Part shown: one piece after another, positions 1-11,101 of the stretch
How positions within the stretch are numbered: position 1 is the stretch's first letter
How the letters are laid out: every line of letters starts with the position of its first letter
Origin: Cordilura impudica
Lineage: Eukaryota > Arthropoda > Insecta > Diptera > Scathophagidae
DNA: 64,000 nt
Direction of reading: 5' to 3'
Assembly (NCBI GenBank): GCA_963682025.1
Contig: OY821521.1
Location: forward strand, 172,333,665 to 172,397,664
The notes under the pieces: generated by a model
The model's input: only the letters and a program-made list of their open reading frames with translations
Told to the model about the DNA's origin: nothing
Database searches by the model: none
Made by a program: the position numbers and the translations under genes

Positions 1-126
1 TCATTAAAAAAACACAACAATTAATAATTCTTTATTTTTATCGCAGTTAAGCAAATTAAATAGAGAGCGATCAGCCGATGTAAAAATCACGTCTACTCAG
101 GCATAGCGTTGCCACATTATTAATTA
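1..126. other. AT-rich sequence, nothing recognised
   Basis: No gene or repeat match to the rest of the window was seen. Confidence 0.3.
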
Positions 127-1061
127 AATGCACGTTCTCGGATTTATCCCACATTATTACACATTACGTTATCATATTTTAAGTGTCGCATCTAAAAATT
201 CAACAGCACTTACAAAATATTTGAATTTTTTGGATAAATTGTCTTTTATTAGCTTGGGGACATATGTGACCCCAATTCCAAAAGGGTTAATGGGATCATA
301 TTATTTTTTTCCGAAACCCTAGGCCATTAAGATAAAATATAACATTTAAAAGTAGAAAAGTGATGAATTTTTGATACAAAGTATTTAGAAGGAGTACATT
401 TACAGAATATTTTACAAAAATCCCATTTTTCTCCAAATCCGCGAAAATAAACTCCTTGTCAAAAATCTTCTGGAATAGGGATTTACTCAAAAATTCACAC
501 AGCTAATCTGTAACATGCATTTAACAAGACCTTAAAGAGCTAGATCAATTTTTTTAAATTTTGTTTAAGAAAATTTTTCAAAACTTGAAAAAGGAGTTTT
601 CAAAATTTTATCAAAAAATTTTCCATTTTGGGTCTCAATCCTTAATAGGTTAAGAAGGTGGTAAAAAAACAATACTTCATATATGCGTACTTACAGGTAT
701 AGAGACTAAAACAAAATATTGGATTTAATTAATTTCTTAAAGTTGAAAAAAATGTCATCAAATTTCATGACCTATTTTTTTTTTTTGGCCCAAATGTGGT
801 CTGGGGCATTTGCTATTGCTTGGCGAGGTTTTATTCGAGATTTTGAAGTTTTATAGCTTTTTTAAAGGATAACTTAATACTGATCCCGAATTATATAATA
901 ACCTGTCGGAAAAAATAAACTATAGAACGAAATTTTCGTAAAATTTGAAAAAAAGTCATATTTTCCCCATATAAAACACACTTGAAATTTTCAGTCGCGT
1001 TGAGGCACGACTAAATGTTTTTTGATTGGCACAAAACTTTGTATTTCTCAGTTTTTTTTAA
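127..1061 (+). mobile_element. internal fragment of a hAT-type element (TAGGGTGGCCC family)
   Basis: Closely matches the interior of the element at 19569-21741, from CGTTCTCGGATTTATC at about 20803 through to CTCAGTTTTTTTT at about 21650. It also matches parts of 34519-35543. Both terminal inverted repeats are missing. No coding capacity. Confidence 0.6.
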
Positions 1062-1215
1062 CGGTAAATATTTAATATACTGCTGAAAAGATAACGGGTG
1101 CATAATTAAGTACATGCAGGTTGTTTTGGTTTTTGTTAATTTGTTATTAGAATATAATACTTTTTTTTGTATTGAAAATAAATTGAAGTCGACTTAACAA
1201 CAAATAAAAGAAAAA

Positions 1216-2003
1216 ACAAGTAAGAAAATTATATTCGGTCTAGACCGACTATACGATACCCTATACCATGCGTTTAGAAACCCTATCTCTTAGGCCCAAC
1301 TAACTGGACATTGAAAATAAGCAAAAACCAAAGTTGATTGGGATTTTTATTAATTTTTTTGGCTGCAAATATGAAAAAGTTCATATCGGATGCTATATCT
1401 ATAAAGGGACTAGGTCCAAAAATGGACCGATCCTGATCATGTTTGGTAAAGTCTCTTGTATTTTGCAAAAATATGTACAAACAAAATTTGAGAAGAATCA
1501 GTGCAATATTTTTGTTTTTTAATAGATTTAAGTGAAGATCGGGAAGAAGCTCTATATGGGGTCAAAGGTATCATTTTTGGACTACTCATTAGTGGATGTA
1601 ATGAACGCATACAAACCCAATTTGAGTAAGATCTATATGACAATTTGGATCTTATGGCAATTTATGTCGATTTCATATGGGTAATTTGTATGGGGGCTAG
1701 GTCTGAACATGTACCGATTCTCACCAATTTCAATAGCGTTCATCCCATGGCCGATAAAAGCTTATATACCAAATTTCATCAGAATATATTCATATTTGCG
1801 ACCTGCAGTTTGATTACAAGCTTTACATGGACACACAGACGGACGGACGGACGGACGGACGGACATTGTTAAATCATTTCAGAAAGTGATTCTGTTTCGA
1901 TCGGTATAATTAAAGATGGGTCTAGGTCAAATATTTTTGGTTGTTACAAACAGCAGCACAAAGTCATTATACCCAAACCACATGGTGGTATAGGGTATAA
2001 AAA
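1216..2003 (+). mobile_element. mini-me/DINE-1-like repeat, family A, copy 1
   Basis: Starts ACAAGTAAGAAAATTATA, followed by the palindrome TCGGTCTAGACCGA and ATACCCTATACCA. Near the 3' end it has (GGAC)n at about 1840-1865 and ends TGGTATAGGGTATAAAA. A (GTCY)n tract near the 3' end of a noncoding dipteran repeat is the known hallmark of mini-me/DINE-1 (Helitron-derived) elements. Open frames inside are chance. Confidence 0.7.
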
Positions 2004-2426
2004 TTTATTGTTATCTTTATTATTACACTTTTTCTGCATTGCGAAGTACAAGAATTACATCTACGTACTCATTAATGCTCCTCACTGTATATGTGAGAAA
2101 AAATAAATAAAAAAATAAATAAAACTAATCCATTTTCATCTAATTTTACACTCCAAACGAAACACAGTTGATAACTGAATTTTATATATATTTTTTAGTG
2201 GAATTATTTTCTTTCAACATATTTCAACGCACAGTATTTGTATTAATATATGTTATATTTTTAATTGTACTTAGTAGTCTCTCAAGCTTTCACTCTGTAT
2301 TATTTAAGAAACTTTTAACTAAATTTATAAATTATCTCATAGTTTATATATATAAAAAAAAAAAACAAAAAAAGTGCAATTCTCTATGAAGATAAAGTTA
2401 ATAAGTTAAAGATAAATAAAAAAAGA
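2004..2426. other. AT-rich spacer
   Basis: Runs of A and T; no gene or repeat recognised. Confidence 0.3.
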
Positions 2427-3245
2427 AACAAGTAAGAAAATTATAGTCGGTCTAGCCCGACTATACGATACCCTATACCATGGTTAAGACACCCTATCTC
2501 TTCAGTCCAACTAATTGGATATAGCAAATATGAATAAACCAAATTTGAGTGGCATTTTTATTAATTTTTTTCGCTGCAGATATGAAAAAGTTCATATCGG
2601 ATACTATATTTAAATGGGGACTAGGTCAAAAAATGGACCGATCCTGACCATATTTGGTAAAGTCACTTATACTTTGAAAAAATATATACAAACCAAATTT
2701 GAGAAAAATCTGTGCAATATTTTTGTTTTTTGATAGATTTAAGTGAAGATCGGGAAGCAGCTCTATATGGGGCCTATGACTAAGAATTGTCCAATAGGGA
2801 TCATTTTTGGAGTACTGATTAACGGATGTAATATATACATACAAACGCAATTTGACTAACATTTGTGTGATAATTTGGATCTTATGGCAATATATGTTGA
2901 TTTCATAGGGTTCATTTGTATGGGGGCTAGGTCTGAACATGAACCGATTCTCACCAATTTCAATAGCGTTCATCCCATGGCCGATAAAAGATCAAATACC
3001 AAATTTCATCAAAATATATTCATATTTGCGACCTGCAGTTTGATTACAAGCTTTACATGGACACACAGACGGACGGACGGACGGACGGACGGACGGACGG
3101 ACGGACATCGTTAAATCGAATCAGATAGTGATTCTGATCCGATCGGTATAATTAAAGATGGGTGTAGGTCAAATATTTTTGGTTGTTACAAACAGCAGCA
3201 CAAAGTCATTATACCCAAACCACATAGTGGTATAGGGTATAAAAA
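2427..3245 (+). mobile_element. mini-me/DINE-1-like repeat, family A, copy 2
   Basis: Same ends and internal order as the copy at 1216, with a longer (GGAC)n tract at about 3069-3107. The two copies sit head-to-tail about 420 bp apart. Confidence 0.7.
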
Positions 3246-3954
3246 TATATATTTACAATACTTATTATACACCAAAAATTTAAACTTAACAAAAATAACG
3301 AATCATAAATAAAATCAAGAAATTAAAATCATAAAATCATAAATTAAAAAACAAAAATGATAAAATTTCAAATCATGCATATTGTAGATGGTACCTAATT
3401 TTAGCATTTTAGCTTTAAAAACAAAAATATTTGAAAAACTTAAATAAAATTCAAATACTTCATTTGAATAAAAGGCCTATGTTGTATATTTAGCAAAAAA
3501 GATTTTAATCGAAAAAAAAATGGAAAAATATCTCTTATCAAAAAGCTTATGTGTATATGTTTAGTAATTTTTAGTTTTGAAATTTTCTAATTATGCCAAA
3601 AAATGATCTCTACTTTTTAAAATGCAAAAATAAATTTTAATAAATGAAAATTAAAAAAAAAGAAAATTAATCAAAAAATAAAATACTTTGTATAATTTTA
3701 AGGGCCAAACAATTTTCAGATAAAATAAGAGTTTTAAATTGAAACTCCGAGCTTATCTTAAAGTAAGTTACGAAATTGAGCTTTACTTTACTGCCAAAAT
3801 TTAATTAAACTAATTTAATATTTAATTTAGAAAAAGCTGCGATTGAGGTGGAAATATTTTTATGGACAATTTCTAGACTGGCTAGCGACGCACTACTCGT
3901 CTTTGGCGATGTTCAACCTTTCTTGAGCTACGATTAAGGTAAGAATAGATTAGA
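3246..3954. other. AT-rich spacer
   Basis: No gene or recognised repeat. Poly-A-rich, with ATAAAATCATAAA-like motifs. Confidence 0.3.
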
Positions 3955-4620
3955 AAACAAATAAGAGTATTAAATTCGGCTGTGCCCTTCACCTGCGTCT
4001 TAAACTCAATATTACACCCAATATTTAGTAAGGCTACCACTTTAAAACTGTTGCCGATACTGAAACATTAATTCCGAATACCAATAAAATTTTAAGTTAA
4101 TTGTCTTTTTTAATTTCTTTTTATAAAAAACAGTAATCATGTCTTCAATAGAAAGAATTAATTGCTACTTGGAAAATTGCATTATTTTTCTTTTACTAGA
4201 GTAGAAAACCTATGAGCACTTCATAGAAACAAATTAAATTTATTATATAACGCAGCCGACGCACTGTGGGACGAATCGCCACTCTTTGACTCAAATTACT
4301 CTACACCTCACATAGTTCAACTGTTTGGGCTGGGTTTTTTTAAGTGTTCTTTTGATTTTTCCCATCGAAACCATTTGTAACGCATCGAAATAAATTCCGG
4401 AGACCCCAAAACTATACATTTTCTTGGTCATTATAACAAGGGAAGTTGATTTAGCTATGACCGTCTGTCCGTCTGTCCGTCTGTCTGTGGAAATCACGAT
4501 CACGCCGTCAATATCTAAGCTAGACCGTTAATTTTTGTATAAAATCGTTTATTAACATCCCACAGAAGTTGCTATTTAAAATCGTCCAAATCGGTGTTGT
4601 GTGTTGTTTTTCTTAAGATA
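3955..4620. mobile_element. family-B mini-me-like fragments, head plus inverted tail
   Basis: 3955-4030 resembles the head of the second family (ACAAATAAGAGTATTAAATT, then CACCTGCGTC). 4340-4500 is a tail in the opposite orientation, with TCGAAATAAATTCCGGAGA and a (GTCT/GTCC)n tract at 4461-4492. The opposed halves suggest a rearranged or inverted copy. Confidence 0.5.
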
Positions 4621-4739
4621 TGTTGTATATGTTGTAATTCATCCTATTGTTGAAGTCATTGCAGTTGTGTGTGTGCTAATACTGCACGTGTCCATTGGCC
4701 TAAGCAAGAATTACCACATATTTTTTTTATCGTTCAACA

Positions 4740-5397
4740 TTTAAAATTAAATATTAAAAATTAATAAAAATAATAAATAAAAAATAAGAATAAAAGTTAA
4801 ATATTAAAAATTTAAAAGGAAAAATGAAAGACGAAAAATGAAAAATAAAATAAGGAAAAATGGAAAATGAAAAATTAAAAATGGAAAATGAAAAATTAAA
4901 AATGGAAAATGAAAAATTAAAAATGAAAAATGGAAAATGAAAAATTAAAAACGAAGAACGAAAAATGGAAAACGAAAAATGAAAAACCAAAAATGAAAAT
5001 TGAAAATTTAAATACGAAAAATGGAAAATGAAAAATTGAAAAATAAAAATTAAAAATGAAAAATAGAAAATGAAAAATTTAAAAATACAAATTAAAAATA
5101 CAAATTAAAAATGAAAAATGGAAAATGAAAATTGAAAAATTATAAATGGAAAATGAAAAATTGAAAAATAAAAATTAAAAATGAAAATTGAAAAACGGAA
5201 AATGAAAATTGAAAAATGGAAAATGGAAAATTAAAATTGAAAAACGAAAAATGGAATTTGGGAAATGAAAAATGAAGAAGAAAAACGAAAAATGGATAAT
5301 GGAAAAAATTAAAAATGGAAAATAGAAAAATGGAGAATGAAAAATGAAAAATGGAAAATTAAAAATTGAAAAATAAAAAGTAAAAATGAAAAATTAA
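4740..5397. repeat. AAAAATGG/AAAAATTA low-complexity satellite, block 1
   Basis: Irregular tandem units such as GAAAAATGGAAAATGAAAAA. Six-frame translation gives Phe/Ser-rich open frames (FHFSFSIF-type) that are artefacts of the repeat. Confidence 0.9.
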
Positions 5398-5582
5398 TAA
5401 GTAAGAAAATTATAGTCGGTCTAGACCGACTATATGATACCCTATACCATGCGTTTAGAGACCCTATCTCTCAGGCCCAACTAACTGGATATAGAAAATA
5501 AGCATAAACCAAATTTGAGTGGGATTTTTATTAATTTTTTTGGCTGCAGATATGAAAAAGTTCATATCGGATGCTATATCTA

Positions 5583-6887
5583 ACGGGTGATTTTTTAAGA
5601 GCTTGATAACTTTTTTTTAAAAAAAAACGCATAAAATTTGCAAAATCTCATCGGTTCTTTATTTGAAACGTTAGATTGGTCCATGACATTTACTTTTTGA
5701 AGATAATTTCATTTAAATGTTGACCGCGGCTGCGTCTTAGGTGGTCCATTCGGAAAGTCCAATTTTGGGCAACTTTTTCGAGCATTTCGGCCGGAATAGC
5801 CCGAATTTCTTCGGAAATGTTGTCTTCCAAAGCTGGAATAGTTGCTGGCTTATTTCTGTAGACTTTAGACTTGACGTAGCCCCACAAAAAATAGTCTAAA
5901 GGCGTCAAATCGCATGATCTTGGTGGCCAACTTACCGGTCCATTTCTTGAGATGAATTGTTCTCCGAAGTTTTCCCTCAAAATGGCCATAGAATCGCGAG
6001 CTGTGTGGCATGTAGCGCCATCTTGTTGAAACCACATGTCAACCAAGTTCAGTTCTTCCATTTTTGGCAACAAAAAGTTTGTTAGCATCGAACGATAGCG
6101 ATCGCCATTCACCGTAACGTTGCGTCCAACAGCATCTTTGAAAAAATACGGTCCAATGATTCCACCAGCGTACAAACCACACCAAACAGTGCATTTTTCG
6201 GGATGCATGGGCAGTTCTTGAACGGCTTCTGGTTGCTCTTCACTCCAAATACGGCAATTTTGCTTATTTACGAAGCCATTCAACCAGAAATGAGCCTCAT
6301 CGCTGAACAAAATTTGTCGATAAAAAAGCGGATTTTCTGCCAACTTTTCTAGGGCCCATTCACTGAAAATTAGACGTTGTGGCAGATCGTTCGGCTTCAG
6401 TTCTTGCACGAGCTGTATTTTATACGGTTTTACACCAAGATCTTTGCGTAAAATCTTCCATGTGGTCGAATAACACAAACCCAATTGCTGCGAACGGCGA
6501 CGAATCGACATTTCACGGTCTTCAGTAACACTCTCAGAAACAGACGCAATATTCTCTTCTGTACGCACTGTACGCATTCGTGTGGTTGGTTTAATGTCCA
6601 ATAAAGTAAACTGAGTGCGAAACTTGGTCACAATCGCATTAATTGTTTGCTCACTTGGTCGATTATGTAGACCATAAATCGGACGTAAAGCGCGAAACAC
6701 ATTTCGAACCGAACACTGATTTTGGTAATAAAATTCAATGATTTGCAAGCGTTGCTCGTTAGTAAGTCTATTCATGATGAAATGTCAAAGCATACTGAGC
6801 ATTTTCTCTTTGACACCATGTCTGAAATCCCACGTGATCTGTCAAATACTAATGCATGAAAATCCTAACCTCAAAAAAATCACCCGT
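5583..6887 (-). mobile_element. complete Tc1/mariner element, DD41D (rosa-like) group, 1,305 bp
   Basis: Terminal inverted repeats begin ACGGGTGATTTTTT on each strand and are flanked by TA at 5581-5582 and 6888-6889. The same host sequence without the insert is seen at about 8195-8220, where the TA occurs once. It contains one full transposase gene, making it the best preserved element in the window. Confidence 0.92.
5690..6775 (-). CDS. mariner transposase, DD41D, full length
   Basis: A 361-residue open frame from ATG to stop, with no frameshift. The N-terminal helix-turn-helix region (about 1-110) begins MNRLTNEQRLQIIEFYYQNQ, with a second HTH around RRRSQQLGLCYSTTWKILRK. The catalytic domain shows FSDEAHFW (first Asp), WFQQDGATCHTA (second Asp) and LTPLDYFLWG (third Asp), with 41 residues between the second and third, the DD41D spacing known from rosa-type mariners. 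The enzyme cuts and pastes the element at TA sites. Length is normal for the family. It may still be active; no expression signal can be judged here. Confidence 0.92.
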   Translation of the reverse strand: MNRLTNEQRLQIIEFYYQNQCSVRNVFRALRPIYGLHNRPSEQTINAIVTKFRTQFTLLDIKPTTRMRTVRTEENIASVSESVTEDREMSIRRRSQQLGLCYSTTWKILRKDLGVKPYKIQLVQELKPNDLPQRLIFSEWALEKLAENPLFYRQILFSDEAHFWLNGFVNKQNCRIWSEEQPEAVQELPMHPEKCTVWCGLYAGGIIGPYFFKDAVGRNVTVNGDRYRSMLTNFLLPKMEELNLVDMWFQQDGATCHTARDSMAILRENFGEQFISRNGPVSWPPRSCDLTPLDYFLWGYVKSKVYRNKPATIPALEDNISEEIRAIPAEMLEKVAQNWTFRMDHLRRSRGQHLNEIIFKK

Positions 6888-7472
6888 TATATGGGGACTA
6901 GGCCCAAAAATGGACCGATCCTGACTATGTTTGGTAAAGTCTCTTGTATTTTGCAAAAATATATACAAACGAAATTTGAGAAGAATCCGTGGAATATTTT
7001 TGTTTTTTGATAGATTTAAGTGAAGATCGGGAAGCAGCTCTATATGGGGCCTATGACTAAGAGTTGTCCCATAGGGATCATTTTTGGCCTACTGATTAAT
7101 GGATGTAATAAACACATACAAACCCAATTTGACTAAGATTTATATGATAATTTGGATCTTATGGCAATTTAAGTCGATTTCATAAGGGTCATTTGTATGG
7201 GGACTAGGTCTGAACATGGACCGATTCTCACCCATGGCCGATAAAAGCTTATATACCAAATTTCATCAAAATATATTCATATTTGCGACCTGGAGTTTGA
7301 TTACAAGCTTTACATGGACACACAGACGGACGGATATTGTTAAATCAACTCAGAAAGTAATTCTGATTCGATCGGTATAATTAAAGATGGGTCTAGGTCA
7401 AATATTTTTGGTTGTTACAAACAGCAGCACAAAGTCATTATACCCAAACCACATAGTGGTATAGGGTATAAA

Positions 7473-8020
7473 ATTGAAAAACGAAGAATCGAAAATGGAA
7501 AATGAAAAATTGAAAAAGAAACGTGGAAAATGAAAAATGGAAAATAGAAAATGGAGAATGGAAAATGAAAAATAAAAATGAAAAACGGAAAATGAAAAAT
7601 GGAAAATAGAAAATGAAAAATGGCGAATTGAAAATGAAAAATGGAAAATGGAAAAGAAAAATGGAAAATGAAAATTAAAAATGAAAAACGAAAAATGGAA
7701 AATGAAAACTCAAAAATGGAATTTGGAAAATGAAAAATGAAAAAAGAAAAACGAAAAATGGAAATGGACAATGGAAGAAATTAAAAATGGAAAATAGAAA
7801 ATGGAGAATGAAAAATTAAAAACGAAAATTGAAAAATGAAAAATGGAAAATTAAAAATTGAAAAATAAAAAGTAAAAATGTTAAATGGAATTTGGAAAAC
7901 GAAATTTGAAAAATGAAAAATGATAATTGAAAAATTAAAAATAAAAAATGGAAAATGGAATATTGAAAAATGAAAAGAATTTTTAAATGAAAAATGGAAA
8001 ATTAAAAATTAAAAAAAATA
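7473..8020. repeat. AAAAATGG low-complexity satellite, block 2
   Basis: Same irregular units as at 4740-5397, lying between two mini-me copies. Confidence 0.9.
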
Positions 8021-8811
8021 ACAAGTAAGAAAATTATAGTCGGTCTAGACCGACTATATGATACCCTATACCATGCGTTTAGAGACCCTATCTCTCAGGC
8101 CCAACTAACTGGATATAGAAAATAAGCATAAACCAAATTTGAGTGGGATTTTTATTAATTTTTTTGGCTGCAGATATGAAAAAGTTCATATCGGATGCTA
8201 TATCTATATGGGGACTAGGCCCAAAAATGGACCGATCCTGACTATGTTTGGTAAAGTCTCTTGTATTTTGCAAAAATATATACAAACGAAATTTGAGAAG
8301 AATCCGTGGAATATTTTTGTTTTTTGATAGATTTAAGTGAAGATCGGGAAGCAGCTCTATATGGGGCCTATGACTAAGAGTTGTCCCATAGGGATCATTT
8401 TTGGCCTACTGATTAATGGATGTAATAAACACATACAAACCCAATTTGACTAAGATTTATATGATAATTTGGATCTTATGGCAATTTAAGTCGATTTCAT
8501 AAGGGTCATTTGTATGGGGACTAGGTCTGAACATGGACCGATTCTCACCAATTTCAATAGCGTTCATCCCATGGCCGATAAAAGCTTATATACCAAATTT
8601 CATCAAAATATATTCATATTTGCGACCTGGAGTTTGATTACAAGCTTTACATGGACACACAGACGGACGGACATCGTTAAATCGAATCAGTTAGTGATTC
8701 TGATTCGATCGGTATAATAAAAGATGGGTCTAGGTCAAATATTTTTGATAGTTACAAACAGCAGCACAAAGTCATTATACCCAAACCACATAGTGGTATA
8801 GGGTATAAAAA
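8021..8811 (+). mobile_element. mini-me/DINE-1-like repeat, family A, copy 4
   Basis: Complete copy from ACAAGTAAGAAAATTATAG to TAGTGGTATAGGGTATAAAA. It is nearly identical to copy 3 and provides the empty site for the mariner at 5583. Confidence 0.75.
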
Positions 8812-9878
8812 TGAAAAATGAAGAATGGAAAATGGAAAATGAAAAATGAAAACTGAAAAATGGAAAATGAAAAATAAAAATTAAAAATGAAAATTGAAAA
8901 ATGGAAAATGAAAATTGAAAAATGGAAAATGGAAAATGAAAATTGAAACACGAAAAATCAAAAATGGAATTCGGATAATGAAAAATGAAAAAGAAAAACG
9001 AAAAATGAAAAATGGATAATGGAAAAAATTAAAAATGGAAAATATAAAATGGAGAAGGAAAAATGGAAAATTAAAAATAAAAAATTTAAAAATAAAAAGT
9101 AAAAATGAAAAATGAAAAACGGAAAATAGAAAATGAAAAATGGAAAATAAAAATGAAAAATGCAGAATAGAAAATGAAAAATGGAAAATAGAAAATGAAA
9201 ATTGGAGAATGGAAAATGAACAATGAAAAATGGAAAATGAAAACTGGAAAATAAAAAATTGAAAATGAAAAATGAAAACTGAAAATTGAAAAATGGAGAA
9301 TCGAAAATGAAAAATGGAAAAAGAAACATGGAAAATGAAAAATGGAAAATAGAAAATAAAAAATGGAGAATGGAAAATGAAAAATAAAAAATGAAAAACG
9401 TAAAATGGGAAATGAAAAATAGAAAATGAAAAATGGTGAACGGAAAATGAAAAATGGAAAAGAAAAATGGAAAATGAAAATTGAAAAATGAAAAACGAAA
9501 AATGGAAAATGAAAAACGAAAAACGAAAAATGAAAAATGGAATTTGGAAAATGAAAAAGAAAAAGGAAAAACGAAAAATGAATAATGGAAAAAATTAAAA
9601 ATGGAAAATGGAGAATGAAAAATTAAAAACGTAAATTGAAAAATGGAAAATTAAAAATTGAAAAATAAAAAGTGAAAATGAAAAATGTTAAATGGAATTT
9701 GGAAAACGAAATTTGAAAAATGAGAAATGGAAAATGAAAAAAGAAAAAGAAAAACGAAAAATTAAAAATGGATAATGGAAAAAGTTAAAAATGGAAAGTA
9801 GAAAATGGAAAATGGAAAATTAAAAATTGAAAATAGAAAATGAAAAATGAAAAATTGCGAATGGAAAATGGAAAAGAA

Positions 9879-9909
<31 letters not shown>

Positions 9910-10540
9910 TGAAAATTGAAAAATGAAAAATGGATAATGGAAAATGAAAATTGAAAAATGAAAAATAGAATTTGGAAAATGAAAAATGAAAAAGAAAAAC
10001 GAAAAATGAAAAATGGATAATGGAAAAAATGGAAAATAGAAAATGGAGAATGAAAAATGAAAAACGAAAAATGAAAAATGGAAATTTGGAAAATGAAAAA
10101 AGAAAAACGAAAAATGAAAAATGGATAATGGAAAATGAAAATGAAAATTGAAAAATGAAAAATAGAATTTGGAAAATGAAAAATGAAAAAGAAAAACGAA
10201 AAATGAAAAATGGATAATGGAAAAAATTAAAAATGGAAAATAGAAAATGGAGAATGAAAAATGAAAAATGAAAACCTAAAATCGAAAAATGAAAAATGGA
10301 GAATTAAAAATTGAAAATTGAAAAATTTTAAAAATAAGAAATGGAAAAAGAAAAATGAAAAATGGAAAATGAGAAATGGAAAATTAAAAATGATAACTGA
10401 AAAATTAAATATGAAAAAAGGAAAATAAAAAATGGAAAACGGAAAATGAAAAAAGAATTTTTAAATGAAAAATGGAAAATTAAAAAATAAAAAATAAAAA
10501 TTTAAAGTAAAAATAAAAATTAAAATAAAAATTAAAAATT
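8812..10540. repeat. AAAAATGG low-complexity satellite, block 3
   Basis: 1.7 kb of irregular GAAAAATGGAAAATGAAAAA-like units, including short higher-order repeats such as GGAATTTGGAAAATGAAAAA. Confidence 0.9.
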
Positions 10541-10789
10541 ACTAGCTAATTCAGATAAAAATATTTTAAAATTTGCTTTTTTAACATTAATATCTAGAAA
10601 TTTTTAGCTAAGAATCAGTTGATTTTTTTTTTTTTTTTTTTTGAATTATGAATTATCCCAAAACTTTCTTATAGGGATCAAACTTTGGGTGGAAATTTTT
10701 AGCCAAGAATCAGTTGATTTTTTTTTTTGAATTATCATAAATTATTTCAAAACTTTCTTATAGGGATCAAACTTTGGGTGTTGTAACGC
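10541..10789. repeat. two direct repeats of about 80 bp
   Basis: AAGAATCAGTTGATTTTTTT through TTATAGGGATCAAACTTTGG occurs twice, at about 10612-10690 and 10693-10779, with different poly-T lengths. Confidence 0.6.
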
Positions 10790-11101
10790 TGACTGCGTTA
10801 TATAATGAATTTCATTAGCGGTTTTCTACTCTGGTAAAAGAAAAATTATGCCATTTTTCAAATAGTAACGAATTCTTTCAATAGAAGACACGATCATTGT
10901 TTTATATAACAAGGAATTATAATAGAAACTGGCCAATAACTTTAAACTTTAAATTCAATTGGTATTCGAAATTTAAATTTCAGTACCGACAACAGTTTTA
11001 AAGTGGTAGACGTACCCAATATTGGTTCTAATATTGAGTTTAAGATGCAGGTGGAGGGTATCAAAGATTCGGCCCAGCCGAATTTAACACTTTTACTTGT
11101 T
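10790..11101 (-). mobile_element. family-B mini-me-like fragment
   Basis: Read on the minus strand it begins ACAAGTAAAAGTGTTAAATT, then the palindrome TTCGGCTGGGCCGAA, then GATACCCTCCACC. This is the head of the family complete at 42773-43570. The tail is missing. Confidence 0.55.

Larger units (their letters stand above)
5398..7472 (+). mobile_element. mini-me/DINE-1-like repeat, family A, copy 3, split by a mariner
   Basis: The left part is 5398-5582 and the right part 6888-7472, separated by the mariner at 5583-6887. The ends are as in the other family A copies. It sits inside the AAAAATGG satellite. The GGAC tract is short (two units, near 7325). Confidence 0.75.

Noticed and set aside
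1840..1865. (GGAC)n tracts as possible CRISPR or coding repeats
   Set aside because: No spacers; simple microsatellite in a mini-me-type element.
1283..1872. Open frames of 60-75 codons such as MYIFLQNTRDF and MGARSEHVPIL types, repeated in several places
   Set aside because: They recur in each mini-me copy on both strands with varying frame and end in the (GGAC)n tract; they are chance frames of a noncoding repeat.
4754..10540. Phe/Ser-rich open frames (FHFSFSIF type) on the minus strand
   Set aside because: They are translations of the AAAAATGG satellite; no start context, domains or codon pattern of a gene.
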